NCBI GenBank assembly: GCA_964612145.1
Contig: CAZTBP010000008.1
Span: forward strand, 62,001-126,000
Direction of reading: 5' to 3'
DNA length: 64,000 bases
Source of the DNA: JAGNLV01 sp964612145
GTDB taxonomy: Bacteria > Zixibacteria > MSB-5A5 > GN15 > FEB-12
Numbering within the stretch: the stretch's first letter is position 1; each line of letters begins with the position of its first letter. The position numbers were made by a program, and so were the translations under genes. The notes beneath the pieces are model-generated. The model was given only the letters and a program-made list of their open reading frames with translations. It made no database searches and was not told the origin of the DNA. Shown piece by piece: positions 59,463 through 64,000 of this stretch.

Positions 59463-61181
59463 CTATTGGCAGACCGGTTCGTCACTGCCCCGAAATAGAA
59501 AATCAACGAGATACGATACATCAGCGATCGATATTCCGGCCTGTCCATCCATGTCCGCCGCGTCGGGAAAGTCCGGCGGGTCACCGCCGCGAAAAAGAAA
59601 ATCAATCAAGTAAGTGAGATCGCTGATCGTAATCTCACCATTGTTATCTACATCACCGCACAACCAGTCGCAGGCGTCCCCGACACCATCCCCATCCGCA
59701 TCCTCCTGACCGGAGTTCGGCGTGCCAGGACAGTTGTCATCGGCATTCACTATTCCATCACCGTCCGTGTCATCCGCCACCGCCAACAACTGAACGTCCT
59801 GAACAACCGCCGGTGTCCCCGCCGCCACGACCACACCGAGAACTGTGTCCGGATAGTAGCCGTTAGCCGAATAGCAGAGATTATATATCCCCGGCTCAAT
59901 CATCCGGTAATAATCACCAAACGCCGGATCAGTATACACATTGGTGTTGTCTTCAAAAGTATCCCGGTCAAGCACTTCAACCGTCGCGGCAACCGGAAGG
60001 CCGGTGACCGCATCAGTAACAATCCCGCGAATCCCCTTGAGGGCCTGCCGCAGCCACTGGAACAGAGATATACGGTTATACAACCAGTGGGCCGGAAGGC
60101 TGCTGCCTGAAACAAGCTTGATATCCGACAATTCAATCGTGGCCTCGCGGCAACTCCGATAGTAATTCATGTAGTCCTGCCGCCCGCCGGCTACCGGGTA
60201 CCAGTCATAGCCATTGGTAATGCCGTTGTCAAACCCGGTCATGTACGACGACGGCGCGTGGGCATGAACCGTGTCCGCATACTGGCGGGAAATTGAAATC
60301 CACCAGTCATTGTCCGGGTGAAGTCGTGACCACGTATCCCACGGATAATTAACAACCTCGGCGCCGCCGTGAAAATTAGCCGAAATCACAAAGTGATTAC
60401 TGTCGGCAAGACTCATCATTGCCACCGTTTCCGGCTGCCAGGCTTTGCCGTCTGGATTTGGACCGTCATCGGGATCCTGAAAATTCCGATTCAAATCGAT
60501 GAAATTGGCATTGCCGCGCGTGGCCCCCGAAAGCGTGCTGTCTCCACCGGCGTAGGTCCCGTCCGGGTTCGCCAGCGGATTGATCCAGATTTCCATACTA
60601 TCAACCATGCCGGTAATCCCCGGATCGCTTCCGTAGGTAGTCAGGATCGAATCGATCATCCGCAGCATGAGCACATACCCCGCCGTTTCATCGCCATGCA
60701 TGGTCGACGTGTACATCACTTCCGGCTCAGCCTCCTCAGCCGCGACGTTATCCGAAATGACAGCAAACAGGAGCGCCCGCCCTTCAACACTCGAACCGAC
60801 ATTCACAATCCGACATATGTCGGGATAATCAGCCTCGAACTGGTACATCATCGACACGTACGCAGGGTAGGTCGGATATGAATCCCACTGCGCAGCCGAT
60901 TTCGTATCGGCCGACATTTCCGGCTGAATCAGAGTGCCCGGATGCGGCAATTCCTCATAACCAAACCCCAGACGATTAAGGTCCTCAAGTTGTCTGTCAT
61001 TGGCATAGGCGTAAACAATTCCGTCTCGCACGTTATCTATTGAAATAACTCGAGAAAGAGTAACAACCTGCTCCCGGGATTCGACTTCAAGGCGAAGATA
61101 GTACTCTGCCGCCGATACTCGAATAACACCCAGTATCAATAACGCAAACACAAGAGCGGTCAGACGGGCAGTTCGCAGCAT
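59463..61181 (-). CDS. Secreted M14 zinc carboxypeptidase with TSP3 repeats and a type I dockerin
   Basis: The 572-residue protein has a signal peptide (to about residue 25), a propeptide-like region and the M14 domain (about 100-395). The zinc site is MHGDE plus the His in ANFHGGAE, and the catalytic Glu is in EATIELSD. A carboxypeptidase-regulatory beta-sandwich follows (ALKGIRGIVTDAVTGLPVAATVEV). Next come calcium-binding thrombospondin type 3 repeats (DTDGDGIVNADDNCPG and DADGDGVGDACD), and last a dockerin with two EF-hand-like repeats (GDVDNNGEITISDLTYL and MDGQAGISIADVSYL). ATG 61181 is chosen because GAGG and a signal peptide follow the expected pattern. Confidence 0.93.
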   Translation of the reverse strand: MLRTARLTALVFALLILGVIRVSAAEYYLRLEVESREQVVTLSRVISIDNVRDGIVYAYANDRQLEDLNRLGFGYEELPHPGTLIQPEMSADTKSAAQWDSYPTYPAYVSMMYQFEADYPDICRIVNVGSSVEGRALLFAVISDNVAAEEAEPEVMYTSTMHGDETAGYVLMLRMIDSILTTYGSDPGITGMVDSMEIWINPLANPDGTYAGGDSTLSGATRGNANFIDLNRNFQDPDDGPNPDGKAWQPETVAMMSLADSNHFVISANFHGGAEVVNYPWDTWSRLHPDNDWWISISRQYADTVHAHAPSSYMTGFDNGITNGYDWYPVAGGRQDYMNYYRSCREATIELSDIKLVSGSSLPAHWLYNRISLFQWLRQALKGIRGIVTDAVTGLPVAATVEVLDRDTFEDNTNVYTDPAFGDYYRMIEPGIYNLCYSANGYYPDTVLGVVVAAGTPAVVQDVQLLAVADDTDGDGIVNADDNCPGTPNSGQEDADGDGVGDACDWLCGDVDNNGEITISDLTYLIDFLFRGGDPPDFPDAADMDGQAGISIADVSYLVDFLFRGSDEPVCQ

Positions 61182-61241
61182 TATTCGTATTCCTCGGTAA
61201 ACGAAGGACATTTGGACAGTACGGATGATATGTCTGCTCCC

Positions 61242-61268
61242 AATATAAGGATTTTATCCTTGCGGCAA
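61242..61268 (-). promoter_or_regulatory. Putative promoter of the M14 gene with a palindrome in the spacer
   Basis: On the minus strand TTGCCG (plus 61263-61268), a 15-nt spacer and TATATT (plus 61242-61247). AAGGAT (61247-61252) and ATCCTT (61256-61261) form a perfect palindrome with a TTT centre in the spacer, a classic operator position. Confidence 0.4.
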
Positions 61269-61364
61269 AGATGTTTTGCCCTCCCGCGATGTCCTTTTGC
61301 TGAACAGCCCCGCAAGCCAGTCCCACCGCCCCCGCCTTCACCCCGTAACCTGTTGTATACAACG

Positions 61365-61392
61365 AAAAAAGCGGCCGCTTTGCGGCCGCTTT
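61365..61392 (-). terminator. Terminator of the ferritin gene
   Basis: GCGGCCGC (61371-61378) pairs with GCGGCCGC (61382-61389), flanked by AAA/TTT; on the minus strand six T follow. Confidence 0.9.
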
Positions 61393-61419
61393 CGAAGAAC
61401 TCAAATAGCTCCAAGCGTC

Positions 61420-61920
61420 TTAGCTGCGGGCCTCGACCATACGCCACACCCGGCTCTCAAGCTGAAGCAGCTGTCCGGCGTTCTGGGCCAGGGCGACCAT
61501 ATCATACAGCTCGGTTGTCGTAGCAACTTCCTCGACCTGCTCCTGAACGAACCACTGGAGCATGTTCTCAGTCGCAATATCACTTTCCTTCCGGGCCGCG
61601 GCAACGAGATCGTGAATGCACTTCGTGATGTACTTCTCATGATCCACAGCCGCCTTGCAAATCTCCTTGACCGACTTCCAGGTCGCCTTCGGTGCGTCAA
61701 TCTTCGGCACCGTCACCGACGCACCCTGGTCAACCACGTACTTGGCAATTTTCATTGCATGTTCATGCTCTTCTTCGGCCTGCTTGTAGAACCACTTGGC
61801 GAAAATCGGCAGATTGAGATCTTCAAGCTCGAACGCCATCGCGAGATAAATATACTCGGAGGCCAGTTCTTCGCCGATCTGCTTGTTCAGCGCCGTGTTC
61901 ATTTTCTTGGAAATCATCAT
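61420..61920 (-). CDS. ftn: Non-heme ferritin
   Basis: Ferritin stores iron as ferric mineral in a 24-subunit shell. The 166-residue protein is a four-helix bundle with the ferroxidase ligands in NKQIGEELASEYIYLAMA (Glu), QAEEEHEHAMKIAKYV (Glu and His) and the later Glu residues in ENMLQWFVQEQVEEV. A helix-end cysteine in KAAVDHEKYITKCIHDL is not part of the site. GGGAG precedes the start. Two dyads upstream may be control sites. No Fur box was identified by eye. Confidence 0.95.
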   Translation of the reverse strand: MMISKKMNTALNKQIGEELASEYIYLAMAFELEDLNLPIFAKWFYKQAEEEHEHAMKIAKYVVDQGASVTVPKIDAPKATWKSVKEICKAAVDHEKYITKCIHDLVAAARKESDIATENMLQWFVQEQVEEVATTTELYDMVALAQNAGQLLQLESRVWRMVEARS

Positions 61921-61971
61921 TGTCGTGTCTCCCTATTTTGTTAAATGATTGCGTTCTTGATTACACCTAAA

Positions 61972-62105
61972 AACCGTTGAGTAAGCGAACGGTTCCATCA
62001 ATAAGGCGCTTTAGTGTAAAAAAGCAAGTCTTTGGTGGAGAAAAGTTTAGCAATTGAAATCGGCTTTCAATTTGTCCGCTTTTACACCCCCGTAATTGAA
62101 AGCCG
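61972..62105 (-). repeat. Two inverted repeats upstream of the ferritin gene
   Basis: AACCGTT (61972-61978) and AACGGTT (61988-61994) are separated by nine nt. CGGCTTTCAATT (62061-62072) and AATTGAAAGCCG (62094-62105) are a perfect 12-bp repeat with a 21-nt centre. Both lie in the otherwise gene-free 61921-62157 region. Confidence 0.7.
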
Positions 62106-62157
62106 TTTTCGATTTTGGCCGATAAAAAAGCGCCACATTAAGTCGAATTTTGACCAC

Positions 62158-62183
62158 AAAAAACAGCCGGGCAAATACCCGGC
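62158..62183 (-). terminator. Terminator of pepF
   Basis: GCCGGG (62166-62171) pairs with CCCGGC (62178-62183); on the minus strand TG and six T follow. Confidence 0.85.
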
Positions 62184-62212
62184 CGTCGGCTGATTCAAAT
62201 CGCGAAATGCCA

Positions 62213-64000
62213 CTACCCCTTCTGCGCCTCCATCTCATCCAGCAATTTCTCCATCTCGTTCACCAGCTCACCGAACTTCTTGATCGTCCGCTCTACCGGC
62301 TCCGGCGATGTTACATCGACCCCGGCCCGCCGGAGCACCTCGATCGGATAGGCCGAATTACCGGTGGACAGGAACTCCAGATAGGTGCCAACATACCCCG
62401 GGTCCTCAAGCACCTTCTGCGACATCATCTGCGCCGCGGCATACGACGTCGCATACTGGTACACGTAGTACTGGCGATAAAAATGCCCGATCCTCAAACA
62501 ACCCATATCGTTGATCGAGTCAATCACCAGCTCTGGTCCCCAGTACTTCTGGTAGATATCGCGATACGCACCGCGCATGAACTCAGCCGACAGGGCGCCG
62601 CCGCTCTCGACCCGCTCATGAATAGCCAGCTCGAATTCACTGAACATGACCTGCGTGAAAAACGTCCCGACAATATTCTCGATATACTGATTCAGCAAAG
62701 CCATCTTCAACTGATTGTCATCGGTGTTCTCCAGCAGATACTTCATCAGGATCGCTTCGTTGCCGGTCGAGGCAACCTCGGCGACAAACAGCGAGTGATT
62801 ATGGGTAGCGTACGGCTCGTTCTGGTTGGTGTAATAGCTGTGCATCGCGTGACCCATCTCGTGCGCCAGGGTGAAAATGCTGTTGAGCGTCTTGTTGTAA
62901 TTCATCAGCACGTATGGATGCGAGCTGTAGGTTCCCCACGAATACGCCCCGGACCCCTTGCCCTCGGTCTCATAAACATCAACCCAGCGAGAATTCAGTC
63001 CCTGCGAAAGATCGGTAATATAGGTATCGCCCAGCGGCTTGAGTCCCTCAAGCAGCATCTCAACCGCCATTTCGTATTCGTACTCTTTATTGATGTCATC
63101 CATCAGCGGAGCCGAGAGATCATACGTATAGAGCGTATCGTAGCCAAGGATCCGCTTGCGGATCGAGGTCCACTTATGTAGCGGTTCGAGGTTGTTGTTC
63201 ACTGCCTCAACGAGGTTGTGAAATACCTCGGTCGGGATATGGTAGTCATCCAGCGACATCTCGAGGCAACTGTTGTAACCGCGCGCCTGCCGGTAGAAAT
63301 TGTCCCGGTGTACCGAACCCGCAAGGTTGGCGGCCAGCGTGTTTTCATAGCGAAGATACGCCTTATTATACGCCTGGTTGGCTCTGCGGCGAAGTTCGCG
63401 ATCCTCTCCCTCGAGAATCTTATAATAACGCTGCTTGGTCAGGGCAATCTCGTTGCCCTCGGTGTCGATAATCGTGCCGTAGTCGATATCCGCATCATTG
63501 ACCATACTGAACACACGATTAACCGCACTAACCGCCGGTCCCGCCAGCGCCAACAATGCTTCTTCCTTGTCAGACAGAATATGTTCCTGCTGACGGAACA
63601 GATCGTGGAAATAGTGGCTGTACGTTTCCAGCCCCATCTCCGTTTCCAGATAGCGATTGATCTTCTCTTCACCGAGAGCAACTATCTCAGGCTCAATAAA
63701 AGACATAGCCTCAGAAACCTTCGACCACAGGCTTGATATCCGGCCCCCTACTTCCTGGTACTTGCTCACCCGATTGTCTTCATCAAGCTTCAGATAAGCG
63801 TAAACATACAAGTTGTCGGCAATCAGTTCCAGACGATCCCGGGTCGCAAGACATTCCAGCAACGTCTTGGCCGACTCGCCGAGCTTGCCGCGGTACGGTT
63901 CAAAGGCACCGAGACTGCCTTCCAGTTCAGCGTAGGCCGCTTCCCACGCCTCATCAGATGTGAAAATATCTTCGACCTGCCACTTGTACTTGTCCTCGAT
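62213..64000 (-). CDS. pepF: Oligoendopeptidase F (5' end outside window)
   Basis: PepF is a cytoplasmic M3B zinc peptidase that cleaves short peptides. The frame is open to the right edge, where it reads KYKWQVEDIFTSDEAWE, close to the normal N-terminus; probably only a few residues are missing. The TTG at 63862 is not the start. About 595 residues are visible. The HExxH site is TLAHEMGHAMHSYY, followed by the helix with the third ligand Glu in FVAEVASTGNEA. The C-terminal LEFLSTGNSAYPIEVLRRAGVD is typical. A terminator follows. Confidence 0.95.
   Translation of the reverse strand: MEDKYKWQVEDIFTSDEAWEAAYAELEGSLGAFEPYRGKLGESAKTLLECLATRDRLELIADNLYVYAYLKLDEDNRVSKYQEVGGRISSLWSKVSEAMSFIEPEIVALGEEKINRYLETEMGLETYSHYFHDLFRQQEHILSDKEEALLALAGPAVSAVNRVFSMVNDADIDYGTIIDTEGNEIALTKQRYYKILEGEDRELRRRANQAYNKAYLRYENTLAANLAGSVHRDNFYRQARGYNSCLEMSLDDYHIPTEVFHNLVEAVNNNLEPLHKWTSIRKRILGYDTLYTYDLSAPLMDDINKEYEYEMAVEMLLEGLKPLGDTYITDLSQGLNSRWVDVYETEGKGSGAYSWGTYSSHPYVLMNYNKTLNSIFTLAHEMGHAMHSYYTNQNEPYATHNHSLFVAEVASTGNEAILMKYLLENTDDNQLKMALLNQYIENIVGTFFTQVMFSEFELAIHERVESGGALSAEFMRGAYRDIYQKYWGPELVIDSINDMGCLRIGHFYRQYYVYQYATSYAAAQMMSQKVLEDPGYVGTYLEFLSTGNSAYPIEVLRRAGVDVTSPEPVERTIKKFGELVNEMEKLLDEMEAQKG

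Overview
The window looks like one chromosomal segment of a Gram-negative, mostly GC-rich bacterium. The genes are densely packed and mostly housekeeping. I see no phage, insertion sequence, CRISPR array, rRNA or tRNA. The envelope genes indicate an outer membrane with LPS: an LpxL-type acyltransferase, LptC as a lipoprotein, LptB, an LptE-like lipoprotein, a TonB-dependent receptor and a PorV-type barrel. A type I dockerin pair with LTYLIDFLFRGG-like helices sits on a secreted M14 peptidase. Together with the TonB receptor's carboxypeptidase-regulatory domain and the LptE style, this suggests the FCB superphylum, perhaps candidate phylum Zixibacteria. That placement is inference; no rRNA is present to test it.

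Layout. 1-5.1 kb: lipid A acyltransferase (cut by the left edge), lptC, a ComEA-like protein, a PilM-like protein, coaD, lysS. 5.2-8.6 kb: an RRM protein, a lipoprotein, and two tandem paralogous envelope proteins sharing a new-looking C-x14-C domain. 8.6-13.8 kb: fumC, a SnoaL-like protein, lptB-rpoN-hpf. 13.8-20.4 kb: a Nudix-like protein with an EamA transporter, then TonB receptor, lipoprotein, ECF sigma and anti-sigma. 20.4-26.2 kb: a fused radical SAM protein, rsmB, a PASTA protein, a hydrolase. 26.2-32.8 kb: ffh-rpsP-khpA-rimM-trmD-rplS, rsmD, rnhB-yraN. 33-41.6 kb: ispG, rqcH-like, Nudix, DinB, Mop, a methyltransferase and several orphans. 41.7-49.4 kb: hutU, a glycosyltransferase, hutI, lptE, porV-like, two lipoproteins and a candidate small RNA. 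49.7-64 kb: comM, kptA, gyrA, a Ser/Thr kinase, an M15 peptidase, a flavin reductase, radical SAM, the M14-dockerin peptidase, ferritin, and pepF (cut by the right edge).

Functional themes. LPS transport is scattered: lptC and lptB are 9 kb apart and no lptA is visible. The translation and secretion block ffh to rplS is intact, but S16 and L19 both carry similar long Ala/Glu/Lys tails. ComEA and ComM point to DNA uptake. Histidine breakdown is represented by hutU and hutI.

The least expected signals are regulatory. A promoter pattern close to TTGC(nn)-N15..18-TATATT recurs before many genes. At four of them (hutI, rqcH-like, lptB, EamA) the -10 box lies only 6-7 nt before the start codon with no Shine-Dalgarno site, which predicts leaderless mRNAs. 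Two intergenic regions hold a promoter plus terminator but no gene, so they are candidate small RNAs; the better one (48415-48551, minus strand) has a TTGACA-N17-TATACT promoter and a C-rich, anti-Shine-Dalgarno-like core. The comM leader repeats its Shine-Dalgarno sequence and the complement in a switch-like arrangement. All functional and regulatory claims are read from sequence only.
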